Part shown: positions 21,376 to 32,010 of the stretch, in pieces
How positions within the stretch are numbered: position 1 is the stretch's first letter
Layout: every line of letters starts with the position of its first letter
Source: Fragum whitleyi
Lineage: Eukaryota; Mollusca; Bivalvia; Cardiida; Cardiidae
Assembly (NCBI GenBank): GCA_948146395.1
Contig: OX411554.1
Coordinates: 41,925,869 to 41,989,868, forward strand
DNA length: 64,000 bases
Direction of reading: 5' to 3'
Notes under the pieces: generated by a model
Told to the model about the DNA's origin: nothing
What the model saw: the letters and a program-made list of their open reading frames with translations, nothing else
Database searches by the model: none
Translations under genes and position numbers: made by a program

Positions 21376-21467
21376 GAGCTGCAATTTCGATGTTTAGTAA
21401 TTAAAGCGAATAGCGAAGACGAAAAACGTTAACGTCGCAGTTCGAGGTTATTAAGTACTCGCGGGCG

Positions 21468-21640
21468 TCTCACTCATCGCTCTATTTATTCATTCCAAAA
21501 ACTCACTCAAAACATTCAAAAGTACCATTTAATCGCATAAAAGTATAAGAGCAACAACTTCTTTCAAATAAAAATCACGATTTCACTGACTAAATTGACT
21601 TTTGTAAGCGGCTGATTGGCTTGTGAAGATAAAGGAGCTG
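21468..21640 (-). mobile_element. Family A MITE, internal fragment (A9)
   Basis: It has the reversed middle-left part of family A: CTCATTTATTCATTCC-like, CAAAACATTCAAAA, then AAAAATCACGATTTCACTGA and a GCGGCTGATTGG interior. Both TIRs are missing. Confidence 0.6.
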
Positions 21641-22439
21641 TTTATGTATCACGAAGAAGGGACTAAGTTATTGTTGCACAAATCGATAACTGATAATGAT
21701 AACTGAATTCTTCTATGTTTATCACAGGAGCAAAAAACTATGGGAAATCATATTTATTTCCACAGGCTTAAATTGACGACTTTTTAAGTTTTCGTCTTAC
21801 GATCTGTTCCTGGCCTTCAGTTTTATCAGTACTTTAATTCTTCTCTCTCTCCCATCTGTCCTGGAACAGTTTAGTCATAGTGATTCGTCCGATCGCCGTA
21901 AAGGTTTTTCTTTACCAAAATCTTTTTTCTTTGGAAGTGATTAACGATGTTCAAAAATTTTTACAGGGATGATTCAGTTTTATCGAATTCATTTAAATAT
22001 CTTTTATAAGTAGAAAACACTGCTTTAACGGGAGAAACATTTTTTTTCTGTCAAAATGGTCCTTAAATTGAAATAAGCCATATTCTGTTAGGTCACATTT
22101 GAGCCTGTGCGTGACGTTTCCAACAATTTGAAATGTTTGTGAGATGCAAACATTTTGTAGCGTAGAAAGACATATACTTTAAATATTAAGTTACCTGATG
22201 GTCTACTGACACTTTTAGACCTTATCTATTTACGAAGCGCATAGCAAAGGCTCTGGACAGACTGTGTGGATGCACAGACTGGTCACAGCCTTTGCTTTGG
22301 GCTTATTTGAAATTGTTGGAAATCTCACGCACAGGCTCATTTAAGATGGAGAAGATAGAGGTATTAAATGATAAGACATATTTTAAATCAAAGTGCTGTC
22401 AGCACTGTAAATCGTACATCATTGAGAGGCTGGGAAAGT

Positions 22440-23290
22440 GCAATAGTTCGCCAATCAAAAGGGCTCAAATTTGGACAATAAGAGTTGGTAAAATCTTTAA
22501 ATTTGTGAGTTTTTTGTCTTAACAATCCATCTTTTCGAGGACATCGCCAGCTCATCCAACCTCGTGGGTCCGATTTTGAAAGTTTGCTGATTCGATAGCC
22601 CTCTGCTAGTCTAAATCATTTCTTAGCAGATTTTTACGTTGTTATAATGAGCACGCGCCAAGCTAAAAGCTTGTCTGTTAATATTATTCCTCTCTCTATA
22701 GAGTTTAAAAGCCTGTTTTGCAACAAACATTTTTCATTAAACTATTTACAATTTTGATTACCAACATGTTTGTATTTCAAGCATTGGGTTTTCCCAAATA
22801 CTGTAAATGCATTTTCCCTCAAGAAACACGTGAAATCGCCAACTATGCTATTTATATCTTTGGTTTCTGACCAATCGATTAAATCTAGCAGCACTCTATG
22901 ATTATTCATGAGTTGTTCTAAAAAAAGATCGCTCTTACTGCTACAGTTGTACAATTTATAGTGAGGCGTCAAAGATCAATTTTACATTGAAAATGATAGG
23001 CAATAACGGTTTCTCGAAACTCACATAAAGTTGCGGAACTATATCCTATATCAGTTTATCGTATGTTTTTGTCGTTTTTTTTGTTGTTGAATAATTTTTC
23101 TTCATACTCAAATTTGAATTTAATGAAAATAGGATTGGAGCGTGATCAAAGTGCTCATTGAAATCAAATATTTCAAAATTACAAAATTATTTCTATTTGC
23201 TTACACATGCGGAAAAAAAGTAAACTTCCCACGCTCCCTGTTTGAGTGCAGACGACTATTGACTAATGACAAACAAGTTAATTGACACAT
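22440..23290 (-). pseudogene. LINE endonuclease/linker remnant in the right arm
   Basis: This is the minus-strand copy of the fragment in the left arm. An open stretch of 76 codons (22742-22972) includes KSDLFLEQLMNNHRVLLDLI and TCFLRENAF, the linker part. Stops and frame changes interrupt the rest. It was carried along with the palindrome arm and did not insert independently. Confidence 0.72.
22944..23041. mobile_element. 98 bp TA-flanked mini-element in the right arm
   Basis: The sequence starts CAGTTGTACAATTTATAG and ends GTTGCGGAACTA, with TA on both sides (22942-22943, 23042-23043). The left arm has a simple GCTATCC at the same place, an empty site. A relative lies just outside the left arm at about 16036-16112 (shares TCAATTTTACATTGAAAATG and GCGGAACTATA). 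Confidence 0.75.
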
Positions 23291-23999
23291 TTCGAGCAGA
23301 CGATGTCCATCTGAATTTACACGTGGTCTGAATTTACGCGTGGGTTTTGACCGAGTGATAATCATAACAGAATTTGATTGGTTGTCAGCCCTACAACTGG
23401 TAAATGACCGTTCGAGAAAGTTCAGAGCAGTAATATTGTAAGTGCTACAAATTAATTATACAGTTAACCTATTGTACGTTTCAACTCCTTTACTCAACCG
23501 AAAATCTTGTTATAAACACTTAAAATACTAACTGGTAATTACTAAAAGCGAAAATTACATCAAATTTTGTATTAGCCTCTTCTCTATTTGTCGAAAAGTA
23601 AATAAGGTATAAACAAAGTTTGTAGATTGTGACTGAAAAGGCCGTTTCTTCGGTATTTGAAAACACATAATTTGGTTTGAACACATTGCTCAGAAGATAA
23701 TGGTAAAAATGTACTGGGTCAAACAGACTGGATTTCTGAAAAACGGTAGATATAAATCTACTGCTTCGCAGTACGATTTAAATCAAAGTACTGAAAGTAC
23801 TGATAAGTTGGAATGCGTTCGAGAGACGGCGACCTCAAGCTACTAACGAAGCTGACGCCCCCCGCCCAACACAGGTGATCACATAATACGTGTCGGCTTT
23901 TGACGGGCGTATATAAATCAATGTATTTCAATACGAGATGCGCTTAAACCTCTGAATCGCTATACAGCCCTGAATCTGATGAAAGAAAAATGATAAAAA

Positions 24000-24510
24000 G
24001 AGGACCAGAATGACCCTAAACCGCTCACCTGAATTCGCTAGGTCCAATGGATCTTATCCAAGAAACTTTCTGACAAAGATTCATTCAAATTTGCCTAATT
24101 GTTGAAGAGAAGACATAATTCGAATTATAAGCAGTCATAATAGACCCTGTCAACCCATTCATTAAAGAGGAGACTCAAAATTAGCCCTACCCTGCCACGC
24201 CTAATGACAATTTTGCTAACAATATTTGAAGTGGGTCATCAAAGGAAATCTGCTCAGTGGTTCAGGAGGAGATGCCGTTCAAATATTTTGGGCTCAAAAT
24301 AAGCCCCGTCCTGCCATACCCATATTTATTGGCCAATTAGAATATAGCGACAATTTTGAAGAGGGTCACATTCTGGCAAAATTTCATTGAAATTGGCCCA
24401 GCGGTTTAGGAGAAGAAGAAGTCTTAAGAAAGTTGACGACGGACGACGGAGTCAAGATGATCCTAAAAGCTCCCCTTGAGCACGTTGTGTTCAGGTGAGC
24501 TAAAAAAGAA
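24000..24510 (+). repeat. Mollusc-type dispersed repeat ending in a GAGCAC/GTGTTC hairpin
   Basis: This contains GCGGTTTAGGAGAAGAAGAA, GACGACGGACGACGGAG and ends CCTTGAGCACGTTGTGTTCA followed by GGTGAGCTAAAAA. I recall this as a very common motif of bivalve and gastropod genomes. The terminal near-palindrome reappears in reverse at 26608-26640. Confidence 0.65.
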
Positions 24511-24609
24511 AAAATGATATGGATCATACAGCCGACTAATGGACGCACAGGGGAACACTTATACACTCAAAACAGTTTTCTTTTATTATTTTTCGAATGA
24601 CTTCTGCTC

Positions 24610-25020
24610 CATTTGAGTTATCAATTACATTTTTAATTAGAAGTGTGGCAAAGTGGACCTCAACAAGTGATTTGTCAATGATGAAAAGATATTTTCGCAG
24701 GGAAGTCTTTTACTTCATGAGTTGGAATCTTAAGACAATTTTTGGACGAAGTTCAATTGTGATTTTGACCTTTGTGACTCCAAAATTGGGCACTTTCTCG
24801 GGTCATCAATAAATTTTATGATTTGGGTCAATTGGTTGTTCAGTCAGAGTGGAAACTGTTAACTGTTTAAATTTACTGATGACCGTGACATGTATGACCC
24901 CGAAACAATAGGGCATTTCTTTGGGTCATGGGCAATATTTGTGTAAAGTTTCGTCATTGCAGGTCAATTGCTTCTCCGTTTATCTAGCGGAAAGCAAAAG
25001 GTCAATGGACTGAGAGACAG
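24610..25020 (+). repeat. Mollusc-type dispersed repeat, 'gaccttt...gggtcat' class
   Basis: Two internal units share a CCAAAAT/CGAAACA-ATRGGGCA-TT-TTTGGGTCAT pattern (about 24780 and 24900) followed by GTCAATTG and a GTTTATCTAGCGGAAAG tail with GACTGAGAGACAGACATGAT. A related tail is at 51490-51720. It is non-coding. Confidence 0.5.
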
Positions 25021-25066
25021 ACATGATGAAATCAATATATGCTACTCTACTTCTGAGTTGGGGGTA

Positions 25067-25483
25067 CAGTTAATAACATCGTGAAATTGATAAGGTGAAC
25101 GATTTTGGAATGATTTAGGCATGATGTTGAATGAGTGAGCGGAGCGAGTTTTGAGTGAAATTTAAAGGAGGGAATCCAGTGTCGCTTATTTTGTTCAGGA
25201 TGAACAAAATTAGCTATTTATAAAACCTATATGAAGTATGCATAAAAGTTCAATCAATAGCTTTTTATATCGCCAAGAACCAATCAGACGCTTTTAATTT
25301 CAATTATGTTAGTGAAATCGCGAATTCATTTTGAATGTACATGTTGAGCTTATTTTTTTTAATAACTTTGAGCGTTATTGAATGGTTTGAGTGAGTGTTA
25401 GGAATGAATCAGTGGAGCGCTGAGTGAGCGATTAAGAATGTTTTTTATTGAGATGAATGTCAATTTCACGATGTAACTAATTG
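25067..25483 (+). mobile_element. Family A MITE, complete copy (A10)
   Basis: This 417 bp copy is flanked by TA, with CAGTTAATAACATCGTGAAA at the left and CACGATGTAACTAATTG at the right. The centre has GTCGCTTATTTTGTTCAGGA and GAACAAAATTAGC, but the outer palindrome arm on the right is lost. It lies inside composite element E1. Confidence 0.87.
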
Positions 25484-26607
25484 TATGGGGTGCTCTTAAA
25501 CGTGTTGGTGTGTATGAATGTGAAGAAAACAACTTGAACTAGTCGGTTTGTTTCAAATGGCAAATTGTCTTGGTGATAAATGCAATTGGGCAAAGATATT
25601 CATAATTCAATTAAAGATAGGGTGGCAAGGGTTTATGTGGATGAGGATTGGGGTTTTACAATGAAACATGTGTGTAGATAACTGCAATATGACGAAAGAA
25701 AACCCACCGACAATAAGTTGTAAAATTATTTATTAACTTTAAAAGTGTATCATCATTTTAAGAAAAGATTTTTATTTCGTAGATTAGATAGAAATTTACA
25801 ATATAACACCTAGACAAATAGAAGGTCGTTCAGAAAGAGAAACTATACCTTTAAAAGAAGCTATAACATAATTCTACGAAAAAAAGGTCGCGACCTTACC
25901 AAATAAGCAGATCACGTGGTTGGTCTGTGCTATTGCTACAATACTGAGAAAACAGATCGCGACATTACCAAATAAGCAAATCACGTGATTGGCTAGTGCT
26001 ATTGTCAATTGCTGACCGTATTGGGCTTGACTTATCACATGATTTCCAAATATAGTAATGCAAACATGTGATACTAATATATTCGTACGCGATTTTCAAT
26101 AAATATCGTTTAAAACATAAATTATCGTGGTAAAAATGTACGTGAAGGGATAGTTGTGTAATTGTACAGCATCATTACTTATTGATGAAATAAACTGTAT
26201 GTCTTTGTCAAGTTGAGATATACAAAATAGGCCGAAGTGTATTCACATCCTGTTCACGTGATATGTGTTCTCAAGAAACCCGAAATGAAATTATCTTGTG
26301 TTCATTTTGCGGTTTTGTTAAATCTAAGTTGGAATTGCTCCGCATTCCAACTTAAAAATTGTAGTATTGTTACTCATTGACTTTGCAAAACAATTGGCGG
26401 TACGTTTCATTCTATATTGGAAGTTATATTCCTATGTTGTATGATCTTGTATATGCCATAGAAATTAAAAAAAAAAATAATAAAAATTGGAAGACTGAGG
26501 TGAGCGATAAAGGACCATCGTGGTTATTAGATTTGTTATTAAACACAATTGTTGAAGCAAAAAAGTGGGTCAATCAACATCACCATCTAAAGCCTTTTTT
26601 TAAAACT

Positions 26608-27735
26608 CAACTGAGCACGAAGTGAGCTATTGTGATGTCCGTCATGCGTCCTTCGTCGTCATTCGTCCACACTTTTTATTTAAACATCTCCTCCTAAACC
26701 GGTGGGCCAATCTTGATGAAACTTGGTAGGGATGTGAATTGGGTCCAGCTTTACCAAAGTTGTTTTAATAAATGAAATCCACCCTTTACTCACTCTTTAC
26801 CCTCAACAAGAAGAGTGAAAATCGGAAAATCTTCAAAAATCGTCTTCTCTGAAACCAGACGGCAGAAGCATCATCAAGCTGACCTCTATAAAATTTGTTC
26901 ATATCAAGACCATTGGGTTAATTTTGGGCTCGACCCGGACAAAACCCTTTCTACATAGAATCAAAATGCGAAAAAAATTAAAAAATCTTCTTCTCTGAAG
27001 CCAAAAGGCAGACATCTTTCAAATTTGGTATGTAGCATCATCTAGTGGAGCTCAACCAAGTTTGTTCATATCAAGACCCTTGGGTTATATGTGGACTCCA
27101 CCTTAGTGCAACCCTCTTACGTAGAATCAAAGAGCAAGAAACATTAAAAATATTCTTCTCTGAAACCATATGGCAGACAGCTTTCATATTTGGTATGTTG
27201 GATCATTACGTGGACCTCTATCGACTTTGTTCATATCAAGAGGTCATATTTGGGCTCCACATTGCCGCATTCATTTTTAGCTCGCTTGAGCACAAAGGGT
27301 GAAAATACGAAATCTTCTAAAATTTCATCTCTGAAACCAGAAGGCAGACAGCTTTCATATTTCATATAATGTAGTGGACTTTTATCATGTATGTTCATGT
27401 CAAACCCACGGGTCCATATTTGGGCTCTGAGGGGCCCCAGCCCTATTTTACATTGACACCAAGGAGGAAATGTTAAAAACCTGTTCTCTGAAACCAGAAG
27501 GCAGGGACTTTACTTCATAGATCCATTTCATTGAATTTCAACAAGTTTATGCATTACATGCCTATTTGTTCTCATAATTGCTGTGCCCAGGCATATCTTT
27601 TTTGGTCTATGCTGATTGGTATTGATCTTATGTAGAAATTATCTTCTGCATCTGCCTATTTAATTGATGTGATGTCCCAGGGATCAAAGAGACTCAGGTG
27701 AGCGATCTAGGACCATAATGGTCCTCTTGTTTATC
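26608..27735 (+). repeat. Dispersed repeat with internal array of 146-171 bp units
   Basis: It starts ACTGAGCACGAAGTGAGCTA and ends in a hairpin, CTAGGACCATAATGGTCCTC then TTGTTT. Between them a unit beginning CTTCTCTGAAACCAG recurs at 26844, 26990, 27155, 27326 and 27483, each followed by GGCAGA and a TTGTTCATATCAAGA-like motif. I recall similar arrays from bivalve genomes ('pearl'-type elements have tandem cores of this size). It is non-coding; the 82-85 codon frames in it are chance. Confidence 0.7.
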
Positions 27736-28298
27736 TTTTTCGAAGGGCTTATGAGTGATAATAAAAAAAATACCCATTTTTGAAACCCTTTGCAGTACTG
27801 TGGTGGGGGTATTATCACAACAGTCCGAGTATGGACCATGCTGCTTAAAAATAACTAGTTCCTCCAGTGAAATTCATAAGTGTTAGCGTAAAACTGAAAA
27901 GTGTTATCGTGACGAGTAACAATATCAATCTTAATTACTAGGAAACCCCAAGATTTCATGGCCAAGATGGTAATAAATAGTAACTTTCATATGATTTTGT
28001 TTTAAACAAGGTTAACTTAACCGGACCTTCAAGCATAATTGAAATGTTATTAAGCGAGCCTTTATAAGCCTTATTACTTTTCTATTCGAAAATAGGTAAT
28101 GATCAGCTTGTCGTAAACAAAATCCAGTAACAGATTCTTTATTTCATATAAATAATTATTTTCACAAAAGAAAAGTTTGGAACGATCCTATTTAAAACTA
28201 CCACTACATCATGTGTAAAATGACGTCCTGGGGACGTAATTTTAGATTGTGATTCTACATAGGTGTGATACAGAAATATCTCCGAAGAACTGTTTTTA

Positions 28299-28715
28299 TA
28301 ATATGACCTTCGTCGCGGGAGTGAAATAAGACCGTTGATTATTTTTGATATTACACGGTTGCTATTACACAAGTGGAATAACTATGCAAATTAGCTCAGC
28401 GTGATTAGCAAGGCTATCCTGTAACCGCGAAAATGACGTCATAATGTATATATTGTGACGTCAGTTTTAAACGGCGTTATAGATTTCGCGGAAAAATTGA
28501 AATGATGAATTACAGGGATTTTAACGATTTTTCGCAAAAATTAAGGTCGTATTATAAATAGAATATCAAATTTGTGATCATAAAATACCGAATTTATTAA
28601 ACTCGTCATTTAAAACAGATAAAAACTCGGCATAACCTCGTTTTTATCTGTTTATAGATGACTCGTTCAATAAATGCGGTATTCAATGACCACTCATTCA
28701 AAGTCCTCTATGTTT
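28299..28715 (+). mobile_element. Family B bipartite foldback, copy 1
   Basis: It begins TTTATAATATGACCTTCGTC. About 250 bp later the end motif returns in inverted, decayed form (GTCGTATTATAAATAG). Then a second hairpin follows: CGAATTTATTAAACTCGTCA pairs with TGACTCGTTCAATAAATGCG around a CTCGGCATAACCTCG turn. It is non-coding. Related copies are at 42985, 43605 and 45023. This one lies just 3' of FkbM-2. Confidence 0.75.
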
Positions 28716-28746
28716 TTATTAAAAGGGGAGCTATGTGAGGTGAACC

Positions 28747-29817
28747 CTATTCATATCTTTTAAAGCAAACCTCGTATTTCCACTCTGTCATGGGAACGTT
28801 TGTAAAGTCGGTGACAAAAGAACAATTTCTATAAGGTTTAAACCCGAAGGAAGCCATTATTGACACAATTTCTTCCCCAGATGGACGCGTTTTGTGATGA
28901 TTAATTTCCATTTGTATAAATCTAACGTTCACGTTCTTCAGAAACGACCTGCCACCTTTAAGAGCTATAAGTTCCGATCCTTCAATATCCATCTTAATTG
29001 CGACTCGTTTATTCTGGAACAAATCCTCTAGATCATTGAGTCGTATTGTTTCAATTAATGATTTCTTTCCAACGAAGCTTTCATTGATTGGAAGAATACG
29101 TTTTCCTCCAACATTACTGGAACCTTGTGTGAGTGAAACATTTGAGTATACATCAGATACTGCATTATGAATGATCGTTACCTTATTTATCAGTTCACCA
29201 AGAACTAAAGACCTTGAAAGTAATCGAAGATTCTCTATGTTTGCATCAAGTGCTATGACCCGTTTTCCAAGTTTGGCAGCCTTTAATGTGTAGACTCCAA
29301 TATTACATCCTAAATCGAGGACATCAGTCGCATTGGCTTTGGCTAGTGCTTGACAAAATTCATTTACATGACTTCCTTCCCAGTCTCCACGTGACACCAA
29401 TTTTCCAGATATGTATATATCTATTTTGGGGTCATAGATACATATCGGCGTGTTTTGTGCAATTTTGTATTTTATACATCTAGAATTGCGAGCTGTTTGA
29501 GACAACAACGAAACATTGACAGTTCTTATACAGCGTCCAAGGTTTTGTAATGACGGAGAGTTATATTCCTTCAGACAGGGAAAGCCGTGAAAATCCACCG
29601 TTTCGTTACCCTTTTCTGTAACTGCACGTATAGAATTTTCTTTTCGCTGATCAAACACAGATGACTGATTTGGGTTGTTCTTGTATTCTGCTAAATTTTG
29701 CTTGAACGATTTGAGTAATTGCATTTTGTCCTTCACCACACTCGTGATATACATAGATAACGAAATAACTCCAATAAGGAGAAAAATACGAACTGCCTTT
29801 TTCTTTATTTGCAACAT
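28747..29817 (-). CDS. FkbM-type methyltransferase domain membrane protein 2
   Basis: This intact, intronless paralogue of the 10482-11555 gene is a predicted SAM-dependent methyltransferase; substrate unknown. The frame is open from 29889, but the extra 24 residues have no counterpart in the other copies, so I place the start at the Met of MLQIKKKAVRIF (29817), giving 356 residues. A signal-anchor (FLLIGVISLSMYIT) follows the basic start. The lumenal part carries FHGFPCLKEYNSPSLQNLGR, the SAM loop VLDLGCNIGVYTL, ALDAN and IKMDIEGSE, all unchanged from copy 1. Differences cluster in the stem region after the anchor (about residues 25-55), as expected for a Golgi-type enzyme. All catalytic-type motifs are kept, so both copies may be functional. 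Confidence 0.9.
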   Translation of the reverse strand: MLQIKKKAVRIFLLIGVISLSMYITSVVKDKMQLLKSFKQNLAEYKNNPNQSSVFDQRKENSIRAVTEKGNETVDFHGFPCLKEYNSPSLQNLGRCIRTVNVSLLSQTARNSRCIKYKIAQNTPICIYDPKIDIYISGKLVSRGDWEGSHVNEFCQALAKANATDVLDLGCNIGVYTLKAAKLGKRVIALDANIENLRLLSRSLVLGELINKVTIIHNAVSDVYSNVSLTQGSSNVGGKRILPINESFVGKKSLIETIRLNDLEDLFQNKRVAIKMDIEGSELIALKGGRSFLKNVNVRFIQMEINHHKTRPSGEEIVSIMASFGFKPYRNCSFVTDFTNVPMTEWKYEVCFKRYE

Positions 29818-29932
29818 ATTCACCACGACCTTTATTAGAAGATAACTTAAAACAAATGTTGATAATATCACTTCACATTGAATCTTCAATGCTATTCATT
29901 GATTATTTATTCACCGACCGAATGTTACAATA

Positions 29933-30461
29933 CAGTTATAGATATCATAACATTGACATTCACATAGATAAAAATCATTCTGAATATCTAGATCAGCTCT
30001 CCATTCAATGCATTCAAACTACACACTGAAATCACGCAACCTCCGACGGCGGCACTCATTCTTTCCGACTATTTGTCTCTCACCAATGGGTTGATAATCG
30101 TAGACCTATGTGAGATAGCAGCTTAACCCTAGGAAGAATGTAATGGTAGTACTGGTGTGAGAAAAACCTGGAATCCATTGTTAGGTACTCCAGCCGCCGC
30201 GATATAACTGAAAAATTGTAGAAAGCGGCGTAAAACCCCATTCAAACAAACAAAAGAAATAACTCAAAAGTGTTTCTGATTAGACCGTCAATTCACACTA
30301 ACAGAAATTACGGGTTTTTTTTTCTCATTTTCTTTATCAAAATGACTAAATTTGGCCGAAATTAGCAACATTCTTCTAACATTCCTTGAACCCAGTCAGT
30401 TTCATTCGAAAATTATTCTTTCATCATTGACCTTGCCAATTTCGCAAATTTTAAAAATAAC
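29933..30461 (-). mobile_element. Family A MITE, old copy interrupted by a SINE (A11)
   Basis: This is the partner of A4 upstream of FkbM-2. The left end CAGTTATAGATATCATAACA is preceded by TA, and the decayed right end (CTTGCCAATTTCGCAAATT) lies near 30461. A SINE at 30040-30262 replaces or interrupts the middle. It was inserted before the gene duplication. Confidence 0.7.
30040..30262 (+). mobile_element. tRNA-derived SINE, second family, 5'-truncated copy
   Basis: This resembles the body of the minus-strand SINE at 20457-20720: both share CATAGGTCTA/TAGACCTATGTG, a GGTAGTACTG motif, GCCGCCGCGATA and an AAACCCCATTCAAACAAACA tail. The tRNA-like head is missing, consistent with 5' truncation during insertion. 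Confidence 0.72.
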
Positions 30462-30829
30462 TCGACACTAGCAAAGGGACAGTAGGCCTACTGATTACAT
30501 AAGCAAACCCAAAAAGGTTTCGACCCTTGCTCTATACTTGTGTTACCACGCATTCTGACTATGGTCGACATTTTCGAACCCTGCATATAGTTCATTTTCG
30601 TGTGATAAATCTCATATCTTGTGATTTCTTGGGGTTGTTTCTTTGATATATGCTATTTTAATATTCACCTTTACACTTTGCCTTAGCTGAGCTTTCCCAG
30701 CAAGCGATTGAATAACGGGAGTCGCAGGCTAAAAATTCAATGTAGTCCGATTAATAAATATGTAATTATTTTACAATGTTGAACCCAGCACTGGAAAAGG
30801 GCTCATTTTATACCGCTCTTACCTAAATC

Positions 30830-31090
30830 ATTAACAAAATCATTAACACATTCATTACTCATTCATTTACACATTCATTCACAATCATTCACACATTCAA
30901 TCATTCATGCATTCATTTATTCTATCAGTCATTCATTCATTCATTCACTCATTCATTCGTTCATTAATTCTTTCGTTCGTTCTATCGTTCGTGCATTCAT
31001 TCATTCATTCACTCACTCATTCATTCATTCATTCATTCATTCATTCATTCATTAGTGGAATTCTAAATTAATTAAGTCATTCGTTCGTTC
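30830..31090 (+). repeat. ATTC/CATT microsatellite of about 260 bp
   Basis: Long runs of CATT/ATTC units with GTTC and ACTC variants occur here. It may have started in a family A fragment, since that family carries ATTC seeds, but no other MITE sequence remains next to it. Confidence 0.85.
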
Positions 31091-31130
31091 ACTTGCTCGT
31101 TCGTTTGCTTGATTTGTATATTCATGTTAT

Positions 31131-31250
31131 TTCAATTGATTGTTTGTATGTATTTGCTCTATTTATACTGATTTCATCCATCACATAAATTCCCTCTCGG
31201 GCCTCACAGGTTAGACCAGTATCATCCAGGGGCTAGTTTATCATTGACAA
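31131..31250 (+). repeat. Fragment related to the 37905-38220 foldback
   Basis: It contains CACATAAATTCCCTCTCGGG and CCAGTATCATCCAGGGGCTA, both found inverted at 37905-37940 and 38100-38135. It is a partial copy of that foldback family. Confidence 0.65.
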
Positions 31251-31517
31251 GGTACTCGTGAAAGGGGCTAGACGTACCACTATAGGGGGTATGTTATATT
31301 ATTATGTCTAACTGATTTGTCTCCTCGGAGAATAATGTTGTGTTTTATTCATGGAATCACTAACATTAGCAGAAAATAAAACAACAGTAATCAGTGGTAG
31401 TGTTTAGTGTAATACGGATTTATTTGAATTAGAAGTGAGACATGGCGATTAAGGTAGGATCTATTTTGTTATTCCATTCAAACAGTGAGGGTATCAATAT
31501 CACTCACCCTGCATAGC

Positions 31518-32010
31518 ATTACCGTTGGAATGATGAAAAGGATACCACTTTAATACCAACATCGGTGTAGGGTCATTTCAAGGATATCACTTTGACCCAT
31601 TTGTAATATTGATCTATTGTTATGTTACCGTTGGAATAATGAGGAGGATAACACTTCTCACCAACGATGATGTAGGGTCATTGGAAGGATATCACTTCCG
31701 ACCCACATACAGTAATGATCTTTCGTTACGTAACCACTAGAATGATGGGAAGGATAACACTTCTCACCAACGATGACGTCGGGTCATGGAAAGGATACCA
31801 CTTTCAACCCACGTATAATAATAGTGATTATACACTTCATTAAGTGATAGATTGATTGATGTGTAACCATTGGAGTCATGGACAGAAATTCACCGTTCAC
31901 TAACGACAACGTAGGGACAGGCGATAAAAATCGCAACACGTCTCATTTTTCAATGATATTGAATAGTTGCGTAACCATCTGAATGCTTAACAGGATAATA
32001 TCTTTCAAAA
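31518..32010 (+). repeat. Tandem array, about 106 bp unit, nearly five copies
   Basis: The unit start (TTACCGTTGGAATGATG or TAACCAxTxGAATGATG) recurs at 31519, 31625, 31731, 31864 and 31972. Spacings are 106, 106, 133 and 108. Each early unit holds AGGATAACACTTCTCACCAA, then GGGTCATTGGAAGGATATCA followed by CTTCCGACCC, itself a short dyad. Copies decay towards the right. I recognise no family. Confidence 0.85.

Larger units (their letters stand above)
20721..22424. other. Loop of the palindrome, distal part: no gene
   Basis: Apart from the small element at about 21111-21375 and a family A fragment at 21468-21640, I see no gene. The base composition is AT-rich with no long frame. An inverted pair CAGACTGTGTGGATGCACAGACTG occurs near 22258-22282 (in two halves around GTGGATGCAC). 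Confidence 0.5.
22425..23762 (-). repeat. Right arm of the 7.6 kb palindrome
   Basis: This is the inverted counterpart of 16190-17530. It carries the same decayed LINE endonuclease fragment on the minus strand. It lacks the 84 bp foldback of the left arm and instead has its own 98 bp TA-flanked insertion (22944-23041). Its outer edge lies within about 20 bp of the next element (23780-26362). Confidence 0.85.
23780..26362 (+). mobile_element. Composite element E1 with conserved ends (Helentron- or pearl-like)
   Basis: Left end: AATCAAAGTACTGAAAGTAC then AAGTTGGAATGCG at about 23804. Right end: a hairpin GTTGGAATTGCTCCGCATTCCAAC followed by TTAAAAAT at about 26362 (two halves of 8 paired bases). 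About 200 bp at the left and about 530 bp at the right are repeated, inverted, in 33990-36250. The middle differs: here it holds common mollusc-type repeats (24000-25020) and a family A MITE. A terminal hairpin plus a matching subterminal repeat at the other end is the layout described for Helentrons. No Rep/helicase is present, so it is non-autonomous if so. The class is an inference. Confidence 0.55.
27840..30805 (+). repeat. Segmental duplication, compact copy (FkbM-2 block)
   Basis: This is the direct-orientation partner of 2800-13472, 18-25 kb away. It includes 28090-28262 (matching 7948-8117), the FkbM-2 gene, its upstream MITE A11 and 30461-30805 (matching 12716-13472). It lacks A2 with LINE and SINE, A3 with the hAT-like element, and A5, but has its own family B foldback (28299-28715) and a SINE (30040-30262). 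Confidence 0.8.

Noticed and set aside
22742..22972. 76-codon frame as an independent gene
   Set aside because: It lies within the palindrome arm and matches the linker of a decayed LINE that is also present, broken, in the other arm.
26377..27302. 82- and 85-codon frames
   Set aside because: They lie in the tandem-unit repeat and change frame between units, so they are not coding.
28747..29889. Longer 380-residue form of FkbM-2
   Set aside because: The extra 24 residues are not conserved in other copies; the shared Met-Leu start at 29817 is preferred.
31518..32010. CRISPR-like array
   Set aside because: The units are about 106 bp, decay gradually and have no repeat/spacer alternation; the context is eukaryotic.
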